64,000 nt of DNA from Candidatus Poribacteria bacterium (GCA_028819845.1 JAPPKS010000023.1:95673-159672); one strand, 5' to 3'. Shown: positions 9,884 to 20,369, counted from the first letter of the stretch. The notes: generated from the sequence alone by a model not told the origin. Numbers and translations are program-made.

Positions 9884-12800
9884 TCCATTTCTGGCGAATC
9901 CACCTCGCTGTGTTGATGGGTACGGCGGTAGCGACAGCAGTTCTCACCGGAGCGCTTCTCGTCGGCGATTCCGTTCGCGGCAGCTTGCGCGACCTAACGT
10001 TGGATCGATTGGGCGGAATTGATTATGCGTTGGTAACAGAACAGTTCTTTCGAGAAGCGTTGGCGGCGGATTTTTTGAATCAGCCGGAACTTGCGGAGCA
10101 ATTTGAAGACGCGACACCTGCGATTCTTCTCGGCGGAACCGCTGTTAACGCCGACACCCGCGCCCGTGCGTCTCGTGTCCAGATTCAGGGAATTGACGAA
10201 CGATTTTTGAACCTGTGGACGACAGGCGAAGCAGCTAACCTAGGCGGATTTCTGGAAAAACAGCCAGGACAATCATTCCCATCAGTCATTATTAACCGGT
10301 CTCTGCAGAGGGAATTAAAGGTCCAAGTCGGATCACCCCTCTTAATCTCATTTGAAAGACAGAGCGATATCCATCGTGAGTTTTTACTTGGGCGCCGTGA
10401 TTCTTCCGATGTCGTGCAGACTCTCCGACTCACCATTACGAACATCATCCCTGATCGGGGCCTCGGTAGATTCAGCCTAGATTCCAGCCAATCCCTACCG
10501 TTTAATGCCTATGTCCATCTGCCCATATTACAAAACACGGTCGGGCAAGCGGAATCGGCAAACGCAGTCTTCATCTCTCAGTCTTCCCATTCGCCGCACT
10601 TCACAACCGACCTCCTAAAGTCCCTACATAGAGGGCTGCATCAGGTATTGAAACTCGAAGACCTTGGCCTGACGCTACGCCAGGGAAACGGTTATTTCGC
10701 ACTTGAAAGCAAACAGTTCCTTCTCAAACCGTATGTCATTGAGGCCGCGAAAACGGTTGCCACCGAGCGGATTAACCGGGCAAATAGAACGGGCGATAGC
10801 CTTAAGATTCTCCCAATTCTGACATATTTGGCAAACACAATTGAAACCGGCCAACGGCGATTTCCTTATTCGACGATTTCGGCGTTTAACCCGGTACACG
10901 CCGTGTCACTCCAATTGGCGGACGGTTCACCCGCACCCGCACTTGCCGAAGACGAAATATTTGTCAACGAGTGGGCTGCCGCAGATTTAGCCGCAAAGGT
11001 TGGAGACCAGATTGACGTGAGCTACTACGTTATGGGTGCTCGGGAAGAGCTACTAACACAGCACGCCCAATTCCGTTTGAAAGGTATTCTTGCTTTGGAC
11101 GGCTTAGCGGCGGATCACGGCTTGACCCCGAATTTCCCAGGCGTCCACGACGCCGATGACATGTCCGACTGGAACGCTCCTTTTCCAATCGATCTGAGCC
11201 AAATCCGTTCCAAAGATGAACTCTACTGGGATCTGTTCCGTGCTACTCCCAAGGCGTTTGTTTCAGAAGAGGCGGGGCAGCGGTTGTGGCGAAGCCGATT
11301 TGGAAGTTTGACCGGAGTCTGGATTTTCCCGGCTTACCGCGGCGATGTCCAGCATGCTATAGCGGAATTTCAAGAGGGATTATTGGAAATGATTCAGCCC
11401 GACCAGGTCGGTTTGGTGTTCAAGCCGGTCAAAGCGCAAGGTTTAAAAGCTGCCGCGGGCGCCACGGACTTCAGCATGCTGTTTATCGGGTTTAGTCTGT
11501 TTCTCATTGTGTCCGCAGTGCTCTTGGTGGGCTTGCTATTCAGGCTGGGCGTAGAGGGGCGGGCGGGTGAGATAGGGTTGTTGTTGTCTTCGGGCTACGC
11601 CGTCTCCACCATCCGTTGGCGTTTTATGAAAGAGGGTTGTTGGCTCGCCGGGATCGGCGGTGCGATTGGTCTCGGCGGCGGTGTATCATACGCATGGCTC
11701 GTAATGGCAGGCTTGCGAAGCTGGTGGCTGGCGGCGGTCGGCACGCCTTTTCTGGTACTTCACATCAGCCCGTTGAGTTTGGCGCTTGGTTACTTATTCG
11801 GTATATTTGCGGTTCTATTTTCAATCTGCTGGACGGTTCGAAAATTCGGCAAATTACCAGTTCGAGCGCTGCTTGCCGGTGATGCAATTTTAGAGTACAA
11901 GACCGCCGGACGAATTGCACCGATTATCGCCTTCGGCGGCTTGGGGCTCGCCGCAGGTTTAATCATATTTGCCGTAGTTTCCGGAAGGACATCGTCAGCG
12001 GCGCTATTTTTCGGAAGCGGCGCGCTACTACTAACTGCCGGGCTGGCTTTCTTCTCAATGCGGCTCCGAGCTTCCTCTTACTCGCTTTCCGGCAGCCAAA
12101 AGCTGAGAATTGTGCGGATGGGTGTACGCGATAGCGCGCGCCGCAAGGGGCGGAGTATGCTCTGCGCGGCGCTGGTTGGCTGCGCCTGCTTTGTGATTGT
12201 TGCCGCCGGCGCCAATCGGCACAGCGGCGCGCGACATGATATCCTGCTGCAGGAAGAATCGGGATCGGGCGGATTCGCGTTGACTGCGGAATCAGATGTC
12301 CCGCTGCATCACAACTTAAACACGGAGGAAGGGCGATTTGAACTCGGGTTCTCTGAATCGGACGCGGCAATGGTAAATCAGTCCGAGATAACCCAGTTGC
12401 GGCTCTTGCCCGGGGAGGATGTCAGTTGTTTGAACCTCTACAAACCTAGAAAACCTCGCATCTTGGGCGTTCCCGCCGAGTTTATCGAACGCGGCGGGTT
12501 TCAGTTCCAAAAGGCGTTGTCAACAACGCCTGAGGTCAGCGCAAACCCGTGGCGTGCGCTTGAGGTTGAGGAGGAAACCGGCGTAATTCCAGCCATCGGT
12601 GATTACAACTCTGTCCTCTGGATTTTGCATCTCGGTCTTGGCGAGGATTTGATTATTCAGGACGAATTTGGAGAGTCGTTAACGTTGCGATTGGTAGGGC
12701 TTTTGCGAAGTAGCATCTTTCAGAGCGAACTGTTAATTTCTGAAGCAAATTTCAAGAAACACTTCCCCAGCCAAAGCGGATATTCGTATTTCTTAATCCA

Positions 12801-13329
12801 GCCGCCCGTGGGAAAAAGTGCCGCATACGAGGGTAGCGGAGCACCTGTAGAAATTGCGCAGATTTTGGAAAACACGTTGAGCGATTACGGTTTTGATGTC
12901 ACTTCAACGGCGGAAAAATTAGCTAACTATCGTGCCGTTGAAAACACATACCTCTCGACTTTCCAGACACTCGGCGGACTTGGGTTGCTTCTTGGGACAT
13001 TGGGGTTAGCGGTTGTTCTTCTGAGGAACGTTATTGAACGACGGGGCGAACTGGCGACCTTGCGTGCGTTCGGTTTTCGCCGCTCAACCATATCCACAAT
13101 GCTTCTGGCGGAAAATGCATTTCTGCTTGGAGTCAGCATATTGATCGGTAGTCTTTCCGCGATTGCGGCGGTATCTCCGCACGTTTTCAGTCCTGCCGGC
13201 GCACATATTCCTTGGCTTTCGCTCGCAAGCACTCTAATTGCGGTGTTTCTGGTTGGAATCATCGCGAGCGCCGTATCAGTTTTCTACGCGCTGCGATCGC
13301 CCTTGCTACCCGTACTCAAAGCGGAGTAG
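9868..13329 (+). CDS. Large FtsX-domain ABC permease, YbbP-like
   Basis: A 1153-residue inner-membrane protein. The start is TTG 9868 with GGAGGAAGG just upstream, inside the end of the ATPase gene. An N-terminal span (residues 9-30) is followed by a large periplasmic domain to about 530. Then comes a first FtsX bundle (530-660), more spans (675-780), a second periplasmic domain and a C-terminal FtsX bundle from about 1030 (LATLRAFGFRRSTI). This two-FtsX single-chain plan is that of E. coli YbbP, which works with the ATPase YbbA. It would move or extract envelope lipids or lipoproteins; the substrate is unknown. Confidence 0.87.
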   Translation: MRRSLIHFWRIHLAVLMGTAVATAVLTGALLVGDSVRGSLRDLTLDRLGGIDYALVTEQFFREALAADFLNQPELAEQFEDATPAILLGGTAVNADTRARASRVQIQGIDERFLNLWTTGEAANLGGFLEKQPGQSFPSVIINRSLQRELKVQVGSPLLISFERQSDIHREFLLGRRDSSDVVQTLRLTITNIIPDRGLGRFSLDSSQSLPFNAYVHLPILQNTVGQAESANAVFISQSSHSPHFTTDLLKSLHRGLHQVLKLEDLGLTLRQGNGYFALESKQFLLKPYVIEAAKTVATERINRANRTGDSLKILPILTYLANTIETGQRRFPYSTISAFNPVHAVSLQLADGSPAPALAEDEIFVNEWAAADLAAKVGDQIDVSYYVMGAREELLTQHAQFRLKGILALDGLAADHGLTPNFPGVHDADDMSDWNAPFPIDLSQIRSKDELYWDLFRATPKAFVSEEAGQRLWRSRFGSLTGVWIFPAYRGDVQHAIAEFQEGLLEMIQPDQVGLVFKPVKAQGLKAAAGATDFSMLFIGFSLFLIVSAVLLVGLLFRLGVEGRAGEIGLLLSSGYAVSTIRWRFMKEGCWLAGIGGAIGLGGGVSYAWLVMAGLRSWWLAAVGTPFLVLHISPLSLALGYLFGIFAVLFSICWTVRKFGKLPVRALLAGDAILEYKTAGRIAPIIAFGGLGLAAGLIIFAVVSGRTSSAALFFGSGALLLTAGLAFFSMRLRASSYSLSGSQKLRIVRMGVRDSARRKGRSMLCAALVGCACFVIVAAGANRHSGARHDILLQEESGSGGFALTAESDVPLHHNLNTEEGRFELGFSESDAAMVNQSEITQLRLLPGEDVSCLNLYKPRKPRILGVPAEFIERGGFQFQKALSTTPEVSANPWRALEVEEETGVIPAIGDYNSVLWILHLGLGEDLIIQDEFGESLTLRLVGLLRSSIFQSELLISEANFKKHFPSQSGYSYFLIQPPVGKSAAYEGSGAPVEIAQILENTLSDYGFDVTSTAEKLANYRAVENTYLSTFQTLGGLGLLLGTLGLAVVLLRNVIERRGELATLRAFGFRRSTISTMLLAENAFLLGVSILIGSLSAIAAVSPHVFSPAGAHIPWLSLASTLIAVFLVGIIASAVSVFYALRSPLLPVLKAE

Positions 13330-13651
13330 ATGAAGAAAATGAGCGTGAACGTTGAACGGCGAAGACCGCTTCGAGATCAACTACTAAACCGTCAAAACGC
13401 CGAAGACTCGATTGGCGCAGGTTTTCGCTTTACACCAAGTTGATTTTAGCGTATGATGGACTCCTCTCTATTTGAGACACGCGGCATGTAATGAAACATG
13501 GTGTACACAAACCTATATGGTAACCGAGACGCAACGTTTGCTACCCCTACCCACGACTTTCACGCCAAATCGTACCGTTCCAAATAACAGTGAAACCAAT
13601 AACAACTCTCCCATGACGTTTCTGCGTCAAGGGACTCAATAGGAGATTAGA
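13330..13651. other. Intergenic region
   Basis: About 320 bases with no gene, no clear terminator after the permease and no convincing sigma-70 pair. AGGAG before the porin gene is the only recognisable signal. Confidence 0.5.
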
Positions 13652-14878
13652 ATGCAAATAGACTTAAGGCGGCAATTGTGGCTTATCACATTTGCCGCAT
13701 TGTTAATGGGTGCTACAGTTGTCTTTGCTGATCAGACGAAAAAAGGATCAGACATTCAATTTTACGGGTTTCTGCGTATGGATGCCGCCTACGATTCTTC
13801 ACGGTTGAGCGACACACAGGTTCCCGCTTACGTACTCTCTGAAGACCCCAAAGCGCTCGCAGCCAAAGGCGTAAAAGCGGCGCCTGAGAACCAAGATGAA
13901 TTCACGCTCTACACGCGCATGACCCGCCTCGGCTTTAACCTGACAGGCGCGAAGGTCAAGGGGATGGGAGCCCCGAAACTCACCGGACGCATGGAGGTTG
14001 ATTTCTATGGTCCGGCGTCGGATTCGCGCAATATGTTTCGCATGCGCCACGCGTGGTTGAAACTTCAATGGGGCGATATTTCTGTGCTTGCCGGGCAGAC
14101 TGTCGACCTGATATCGCCGCTCTACCCGATCGCGAATGACGATATGATACTGTGGGGCGCCGGCAACCTCGCAGACCGACGACCTCAAGCCCGTTTACAG
14201 TACGCTCTGCCCATTGGCGAGTCACGCCTGTTTCTGCAGGGGGCGGCAGGGTTGACCAGCGCGATTGACCGGAAAGACCTCGACGGAAACGGTGTGCCCG
14301 ACGGGGAGGTTTCCGGGCGTCCGACGTTGCAGGGTCGCGCCGCCTATCAAATGCCGGTATGGAATACAAACAGTCCTCTTGAAGTTGGCGTCTGGGCGCA
14401 CCAAGCGTGGGAGGAGCTAGACTCGCCAATTGCCGAAGGCGGCGAGACAGAATTCCAGAGCAATGTGGTTGGTGTTGATGTAAAACTGCCGATTTACCAA
14501 GACCGCCTAGCGTTGAGTGCCGAAGGTTGGACCGGCAAAAACCTGAGCGACGTTCGGGGAGGTATCTTCCAGGGTATCAACCCTGAAACCAACGCGGAAA
14601 TCAACGCGATGGGCGGATTCGCTCAATTGAGTGCGACCGTAATTAAAAAGCAGAACTACAAAAACGTCATTTTCTTGGGGGCGTCGGTCGACAACCCTGA
14701 AGACGAAGATCTTAGCAACGGCAGTCGCAGTCTGAACCGTGTCTTTTTCATCGTACAACAGTCGAGTTTCGGGCCCGTGGTAATTAACTTGGAGTACCTC
14801 AACTGGACTACTGAGTATAAGGGATTCAAAGACGGTACGAGTGACCGAGTCAGATTATATGCCGCATACAAGTTTTAA
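13652..14878 (+). CDS. Outer-membrane beta-barrel (DcaP-like porin)
   Basis: A 408-residue exported protein with a signal peptide to about residue 25 (VVFADQ). Alternating amphipathic strands follow (DIQFYGFLRMDAAYD, MEVDFYG, RHAWLKLQW, GDISVLAGQ). It ends in aromatic Phe (YAAYKF), the usual terminal signal for BAM-mediated insertion. The plan fits DcaP-like or related porins. It sits directly upstream of a phosphonate/selenate-type binding protein, so an outer-membrane route for that solute is possible but unproven. Confidence 0.75.
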   Translation: MQIDLRRQLWLITFAALLMGATVVFADQTKKGSDIQFYGFLRMDAAYDSSRLSDTQVPAYVLSEDPKALAAKGVKAAPENQDEFTLYTRMTRLGFNLTGAKVKGMGAPKLTGRMEVDFYGPASDSRNMFRMRHAWLKLQWGDISVLAGQTVDLISPLYPIANDDMILWGAGNLADRRPQARLQYALPIGESRLFLQGAAGLTSAIDRKDLDGNGVPDGEVSGRPTLQGRAAYQMPVWNTNSPLEVGVWAHQAWEELDSPIAEGGETEFQSNVVGVDVKLPIYQDRLALSAEGWTGKNLSDVRGGIFQGINPETNAEINAMGGFAQLSATVIKKQNYKNVIFLGASVDNPEDEDLSNGSRSLNRVFFIVQQSSFGPVVINLEYLNWTTEYKGFKDGTSDRVRLYAAYKF

Positions 14879-14959
14879 TCGTTGATGGTCCACAGAAGAA
14901 TTCATTTTTGCGGACCATCATATGTTTTCAAAATTCATAACACAAGAAGGGATTATCAG

Positions 14960-15838
14960 ATGGTATTTTTATTCAAATCGTTTCAGATAATAGGGACAAT
15001 GCTGCTATTAACAGTCCTTTGCGCTTTCACGGCGTGGAGTGCGGATTTGACCTTCACCGCCATTCCGGACCAGGACACAACGCGTCTGGAGAAGCGTTTC
15101 GGCAAGATCGCCGATTACCTTTCGGAAGAGTTGGGAATTACGGTAAAATACGTGCCCGTGAAATCCTACAGCGCCTCGGTTCAAGCGTTCAAGAACAACG
15201 AGGTTCAATTGGCTTGGTTCGGCGGGTTGTCAGGTGTAAAAGCCCGCATCGCAGTTCCGGATTCCGTCGCCATCGCGCAAGGTGCGGAAGATCCCGACTT
15301 CATCTCCTATTTTATCGCCAACACGAGTACAGGTTTATCGTTCACGGAGGCATTCCCAAAAGCTATCAAGGACAAGACATTCACATTCGGATCCAAGGGC
15401 TCAACATCGGGCCGCCTCATGCCGGAGTATTTTATCCGAGAGGCGTACGGGATGGCGCCCCGCGAAATTTTCAAGCGAGTCGGCTTCAGCGGCGACCACT
15501 CCAAAACCTTGGCTCTGGTTCAAGCCGGCAGCTATGAAGTCGGCGCGATGAATTACAAGGTGTGGCGGAAGGAGGTTGATGCGGGCAAGGTTGACCCGAA
15601 CAAGGTGCAGGTGATTTGGCGCACTCCGGGTTACCCGGACTACAACTGGACGATTCGGGGTGATGTCGAGGAAACTTACGGCGAAGGATTCATCAAGAAA
15701 GTTCAGCAAGCCCTACTCGACATCACGGACCCAGCCATACTTGACGCTTTTCCGCGATCCAGCTTTATCCCTGCCGATAATTCGATGTACAAGACTATCC
15801 TCGACACCGCGATTGAAGTTGGAATTATTAGAAAATAG
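14960..15838 (+). CDS. Phosphonate/selenate-type ABC substrate-binding protein
   Basis: A 292-residue periplasmic binding protein of the PhnD-like superfamily. A signal peptide precedes SADLTFTAIPDQDTTRLEKR. Strings such as QLAWFGGLSGVKAR, FTFGSKGSTSGRLMPE and GFSGDHSKTLALVQ resemble the branch usually named putative selenate ABC transporter binding protein; this assignment is from memory. ATG 14960 follows AGAAGGGA, and the first in-frame ATG at 14882 would place 26 non-signal residues ahead. No ATPase or permease follows. A PhnC-like ATPase and fused PhnE-like permease sit 8-11 kb downstream (23889-26098). Confidence 0.83.
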   Translation: MVFLFKSFQIIGTMLLLTVLCAFTAWSADLTFTAIPDQDTTRLEKRFGKIADYLSEELGITVKYVPVKSYSASVQAFKNNEVQLAWFGGLSGVKARIAVPDSVAIAQGAEDPDFISYFIANTSTGLSFTEAFPKAIKDKTFTFGSKGSTSGRLMPEYFIREAYGMAPREIFKRVGFSGDHSKTLALVQAGSYEVGAMNYKVWRKEVDAGKVDPNKVQVIWRTPGYPDYNWTIRGDVEETYGEGFIKKVQQALLDITDPAILDAFPRSSFIPADNSMYKTILDTAIEVGIIRK

Positions 15839-16220
15839 CTGAAGGTGTGTTTGAATTGCCTTAAAGACCGTTTTTTTTAATTTAAGATTCACGCGTAGAT
15901 TGGGTTGAACAGCAAAAAGAAAATCTCTCTAAAGGCATCCATCAGAAGCCTCCGAAAGCCGCTAGCGAATCGTGCAAACTAGCAGTAAAGGACACGATTT
16001 AATTGTTGAAGTTTTCTCCCATTCTGGAACAGTTCTAATTGCCGGAGAGTTTTCACTATTGACGTTGACCCAATCTTCGCGGAAATCACGTTCCGCCGCC
16101 AAGCGAATTACCGAAAACCTGGCAAAACTGGCTGGCAGTGGCATAAGCCTTTTCCGGAGATCGAATCGGATTTACCGGATTTATCCCAATAACCTTCAAT
16201 CATAGAATGAATTATAAAAA
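15839..16220. other. Intergenic region
   Basis: About 380 bases. Two short opposite open frames near 15962-16205 have no family resemblance and no ribosome site, so I call no gene. A T-tract at about 15870 lacks a stem. The next gene has only an A-rich stretch before its ATG. Confidence 0.5.
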
Positions 16221-19214
16221 ATGGAAACTACTCGGATTCCGGAAGTAAACTTGCGTCCCGGCGATCAACTGCACGGTTTTGAAGTAAAAGCCGTCACGCC
16301 GATTGATGAGTTGCGGGCGGTAAACATTGTATTGACACATCAGCATAGCGGTGCCCGCCTGCTGCATCTATACACAAACGACACTGAAAATCTCTTCTCT
16401 ATTAATTTCCCGACGCCGCCATCGGACGATACTGGCGTACCCCATATCCTTGAACACGCGGTTTTGGCAGGGTCACACAAATTTCCGGTTAAAGAACCTT
16501 TTTTTGAAATGGTTAAAATGAGCATGGCAACCTTTATTAATGCCATGACAGGTGAGGATTTTACCTGCTATCCGGTGTCAAGCAATGTAAAGAAGGATCT
16601 CTTCAACTTAGCAGAGGTGTATTTCGACGCGGTCTTTCATCCGTTATTGACGGAAAATACTTTCAGACGTGAAGGACATCACCTCGCGCCCGTTGATCCC
16701 GATATCCCCACCGGCGATTTGAAAATTACAGGTATTGTGTATAATGAGATGAAAGGGGAATTCTCAGATCCCGAAGCTCGGTTATACCGATCGGTGATGT
16801 GTAAGCTCCTTCCTGATACGCTCTACGCGTACGAATCTGGCGGCGATCCGGATGCCATTCCGGATTTGACATACGCGCAGCTCAAAGGATTCCATGAAAC
16901 CTATTACCACCCAAGCAACGGCTATTTTGTCCTCTACGGCGACATTCCAACGAGCGAGTATCTTGCCTTCCTTGCTGGTAAGTTAGATAACATCCCGAAA
17001 AACGCCGCGACCGATGTTTTGCGCCCATTGCGGCCGGAGGTCACACGCCAACCGAAGTGGAGTGCTCCGCGGATTGTAACGAATAGCTACCCTGTCGGGG
17101 CGGATGAGCCGCTTACGGAAAAGACCTATCTCATGCTCAGCTGGATAATCGGGGATGCAACCAACCCAGAAGAGGTCGTCTTGGGTCGAATCTTGAGTCT
17201 CATTTTGCTCGGCAATGAAGCGGCGCCTCTTCGTAAGGCGATTATTGATTCCAACCTCGGTGCCGACATGATATTTTCCGGAGCCGGTTCAATAGGACCC
17301 GCAGCCACTTTTGACATCGGACTCAAAGGGAGCGAAGCGGATCGCGTTGAAACGTTCACGACACTGGTGTACGACACCCTAACACAGATTGCAGATTCAG
17401 GAATTGCTAGCGAAAGGGTGGAAGCAGCATTTCAACAAGCGACTTATCACTATCAAGAGGTCGCGTCAATGTTCCCGCTCCATATGCACTACCGTGCCAT
17501 CCAAGGCTGGATATATGAAAAAGAGCCCGATACCTTTCTGAAGATGGGGCAATGCCTCGCTGATGTGCGCGAACAGTGGCTGGAAAATCCATCAATTTTC
17601 AACCAGTTAATCCGAGAAAACCTTATTGAAAACCCGCATCGTCTGACAAATATACTATCCCCTGATCGGGACATGCAGGCGAAAACGGACGCTGAACTCG
17701 CCGAACTGATGAAGGAGACGCGGGCACGGTTGACTGATGAGGAAGTCCAGCGAATTGCCGCAGATGCTGCCGAGCTTGAACGGCTTAATGGCCTCCCTAA
17801 TTCGCCGGAAGCACTCGCAAACCTGCCGCAGCTCCAAGTCAGTGATCTCCCTGAAAAACCGAAACATATTCCTACAACGATTGAAAATGTGAGAGGCCAG
17901 GTGTTGCTCCACAACGATGTTTTTGCCAACGGCGTTAACTACCTCGTGCTGAACCTCGATCTGCGAGGGTTGCCCGAGCATCTCTGGACTTTTCTACCCA
18001 GATATGCTGATGCTATTGGCAAACTCGGTGCGGCTGATATGAGCTATGAAGAGATGGCGCAGCGGACATCTTCATTCACCGGTGGTATTGGATGCGCACC
18101 GTGGTTTTCTACAAACGCTCTTGACCCTAGTCGTGCCACGCAGGGTATGTTCTTTCACCTTAAAGCACTTGACAACAGAATGGATGCCGCGCTGGATGTC
18201 TTGTACGATTTACTTTTCGCTGTGAATCCACGCGATACGGAACGTCTCCGCGATGTCATGGTTCAAGCGGTTGCGAATTATCAGACTGAGATGATCCACG
18301 ACGGCTCAAGTACCGCGATTCATCACGCTTCACGCGGACTCTCATCGAACGCGCATCTTGCTGAAACCATCTATGGACTGCCTCAACTCCGCAATAGCGA
18401 AACGTTGCTTGACAGTTTTGACGAACTTAGCACCGGACTTATGCGGCATATAGAAGGGATTCGCGATTTTCTGTTAACACGTGGACGGGTAACCGCAAGT
18501 TTCACCGGCTCCGATCCTGCGTTTGAAACAACGCGAACCAAACTCAGTGGGTGGCTTGACGCGATGCGGGATGAACCTGTTTCTTCAGCATCAATTACAT
18601 TCCAGCCGTTTGGAACGCCGCCACGAGAAGGATTAGCCGGTCCCATCCAGATTGCGCACTGCGCCCACGTGATGCCGGCACCGCACTATTCGCATCCGGA
18701 TTCAGCGCTGCTGACGATCGGTGCACATCTCATTCGGCTGGATTACATACTGAGCGAGATCCGATTTAAAGGAAATGCTTACGGGGCAAGGTTTTCCTAT
18801 AGTCCTTATGATTCGGTGCTGTGCCAATCTTCATACCGAGATCCACACGTCGCCCGCACGGTAAATGTCTTCGATCAGACCGTAGACTATGTTAAACAGG
18901 TGGAATGGACGCAGGTAGACATAGACCGGGCGATTATCGCTACGGCAAAAGACGGCGAGAAACCGATTCGTCCTAGTCAAGCTACAAGCGACGCGCTGAG
19001 GCAACATCTTGTTGGGCAAACACGCGATATGCGCGAGGAACGCTACGCGCAACTCCGGCGTGCCACCCCGGCTGAGGTGAAACGTGCATTGCTCCACCTC
19101 CTGGAGGGAAGCGGAGATAAGGCTGCGGTGTGCGTCGTTTCGAGCCGTGAGAAACTGGAAGCTGCGAACAATGAATTCGCGCATCCTCTCGTCATCGAAG
19201 ACATTTTAGCCTAA
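16221..19214 (+). CDS. M16C metalloprotease, presequence-protease (PreP/Cym1) family
   Basis: A 997-residue protease. The inverted zinc motif HILEH spans residues 75-79 (His75, Glu78, His79), and the distal glutamate region NEMKGEF lies near residue 180. Full length covers the two clamshell halves of M16C enzymes joined by a helical linker. PreP-type enzymes degrade short unstructured peptides inside a closed chamber. No signal peptide is visible, so cytoplasmic action is likely. No Shine-Dalgarno is evident. A strong terminator follows at 19246. Confidence 0.92.
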   Translation: METTRIPEVNLRPGDQLHGFEVKAVTPIDELRAVNIVLTHQHSGARLLHLYTNDTENLFSINFPTPPSDDTGVPHILEHAVLAGSHKFPVKEPFFEMVKMSMATFINAMTGEDFTCYPVSSNVKKDLFNLAEVYFDAVFHPLLTENTFRREGHHLAPVDPDIPTGDLKITGIVYNEMKGEFSDPEARLYRSVMCKLLPDTLYAYESGGDPDAIPDLTYAQLKGFHETYYHPSNGYFVLYGDIPTSEYLAFLAGKLDNIPKNAATDVLRPLRPEVTRQPKWSAPRIVTNSYPVGADEPLTEKTYLMLSWIIGDATNPEEVVLGRILSLILLGNEAAPLRKAIIDSNLGADMIFSGAGSIGPAATFDIGLKGSEADRVETFTTLVYDTLTQIADSGIASERVEAAFQQATYHYQEVASMFPLHMHYRAIQGWIYEKEPDTFLKMGQCLADVREQWLENPSIFNQLIRENLIENPHRLTNILSPDRDMQAKTDAELAELMKETRARLTDEEVQRIAADAAELERLNGLPNSPEALANLPQLQVSDLPEKPKHIPTTIENVRGQVLLHNDVFANGVNYLVLNLDLRGLPEHLWTFLPRYADAIGKLGAADMSYEEMAQRTSSFTGGIGCAPWFSTNALDPSRATQGMFFHLKALDNRMDAALDVLYDLLFAVNPRDTERLRDVMVQAVANYQTEMIHDGSSTAIHHASRGLSSNAHLAETIYGLPQLRNSETLLDSFDELSTGLMRHIEGIRDFLLTRGRVTASFTGSDPAFETTRTKLSGWLDAMRDEPVSSASITFQPFGTPPREGLAGPIQIAHCAHVMPAPHYSHPDSALLTIGAHLIRLDYILSEIRFKGNAYGARFSYSPYDSVLCQSSYRDPHVARTVNVFDQTVDYVKQVEWTQVDIDRAIIATAKDGEKPIRPSQATSDALRQHLVGQTRDMREERYAQLRRATPAEVKRALLHLLEGSGDKAAVCVVSSREKLEAANNEFAHPLVIEDILA

Positions 19215-19245
19215 ACCTGTTTATGGGTGCATACCTTCGCTTGGT

Positions 19246-19276
19246 CGGCGCGGTTCAAAACCGCGCCGCCTTTTTA
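19246..19276 (+). terminator. Rho-independent terminator after the M16 protease
   Basis: A perfect 10-bp stem CGGCGCGGTT/AACCGCGCCG with a 3-base loop is followed by CCTTTTTATTT, 32 bases after the protease stop. Confidence 0.9.
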
Positions 19277-19545
19277 TTTGGAAATGAATGGAATTGAATC
19301 GGACTTTAGAATATAAACCAAGCAGAATTACGCGCTTACCTTGGTCTCCTAATTCATCGTACGGAACGCGGAAACCAAGAATCGTTGCGATTGACGGCGG
19401 TTCGGTTTGTCAAACATGTTTGATCAGTCTCTGTCGCAACTGAATTAGGTTGATAGGAAATAGGCAGATAACGTATCATTGATTCATCTGGCACTTCAGT
19501 TCGTGGTTTTATGATTGCCGACTTATCCATAAAGGACATATCCCG

Positions 19546-19758
19546 ATGACAGCACGACTTGAACAAGCTTTCACAGAAGTCTCAAAACTCTCCCCAAAGG
19601 AACAAGATGCAATAGCGGATTGGTTGCTTGCTGAGCTTGAATCCGAAAGGCGATGGGATAAGCGATTTGCAGATTCTCAAGACATATTACCCAAGCTGGC
19701 CGGAGAAGCACTTGCCGAACATCGCAAAGGTCAAACTCAAGAATCAGATCAAATATGA
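19546..19758 (+). CDS. Type II antitoxin-like protein (probably orphan)
   Basis: A 70-residue acidic helical protein. LSPKEQDAIADWLLAELE followed by RRWDKRF and LAGEALAEHRKGQT is the pattern of a small antitoxin family common in cyanobacteria and Poribacteria, normally paired with a RelE/ParE-like toxin. Its TGA overlaps the ATG of the following toxin relic as ATGA (19755-19758), the standard arrangement for such operons. Because the toxin frame carries two stops, this gene is probably an orphan antitoxin. Confidence 0.75.
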   Translation: MTARLEQAFTEVSKLSPKEQDAIADWLLAELESERRWDKRFADSQDILPKLAGEALAEHRKGQTQESDQI

Positions 19759-20018
19759 ATTCAAAAACGACAAAATATTTTCGCTAGATTCCTGCAACAT
19801 TACCGAGCTACATTCGACACCAGCCGAGGAAAGCCAATACGCATTTCCGGGAGAATCCAAACCATCCAAGCCTTCGGTTCAAAAAGATACATACCACTGA
19901 ACCGATTTGTTCCGCTCGTATCAATATGAACTATCGGGTGGTTGGAGTCGTTGATGACGGAGTGATTGTTTGATTCTGGATTGGAACACACGCTGACTAT
20001 GATGAACTGATTCAGTAG
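19755..20018 (+). pseudogene. RelE/ParE-like toxin, dead by two nonsense codons
   Basis: A single uninterrupted frame of 88 codons reads as a full-length RelE/ParE-like toxin except for TAG at codon 11 (19785) and TGA at codon 73 (19971). Recognisable parts are a basic HQPRKAN helix, NPNHPSLRFKK, RINMNYRVVGVVDD and the end FWIGTHADYDELI. In relatives the last block usually reads VWFWIGxHxxYD, so TGA replaces TGG; TAG probably replaces CAG. No frameshift is needed, suggesting recent inactivation. Confidence 0.8.
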
Positions 20019-20141
20019 TCACTGCACACGACGTTTAAACCCAAAACCTCGTACCATCAAAAGTTAGTATGAATAACGGGCCACCAAACGAAATGAACGA
20101 CTTTGGTGAATTGCGGAGAGGCGGAAGGCGTTTGTCGCTAG

Positions 20142-20268
20142 GCTTGAAATAAACTGGGACTTGTGTTAATATTTTAGCTTAATGAGGAGTTTTTGTTTTC
20201 GGCTGGTGTCACCGCGAAGCGTTGGATTTCATCTCAGATTATCCTTGTGCGGCGTGAATAGTCACGCC
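20142..20268 (+). promoter_or_regulatory. Duplicated promoter-leader element, copy 1
   Basis: About four-fifths identical by hand alignment to 21818-21945. TTGAAA (20144) and TTAATA (20166) are spaced 16 bases as a sigma-70-like pair. The transcribed part has hairpin potential at GGAT..ATCC (20223-20244) and GGCGTGA/TCACGCC (20251-20268). The LamG gene starts about 100 bases after it. It could be a shared regulatory leader or a dispersed repeat. Confidence 0.55.
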
Positions 20269-20369
20269 TAGCAACTGTTGTCCCTTTCTCACACCTACGG
20301 CACATGGAATGCTCTCACTAAAAACTTGAGCCACTTCATTTCACCCAACCCAAGGAGGAGGTAATCGAA

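Noticed and set aside
15962-16205. Short opposing ORFs in the gap before the M16 protease
   Set aside because: No ribosome site, no recognisable family, strands overlap.
19628-19900. 90-residue ORF overlapping the antitoxin
   Set aside because: It is in a different frame from the antitoxin and from the toxin relic, with no resemblance.
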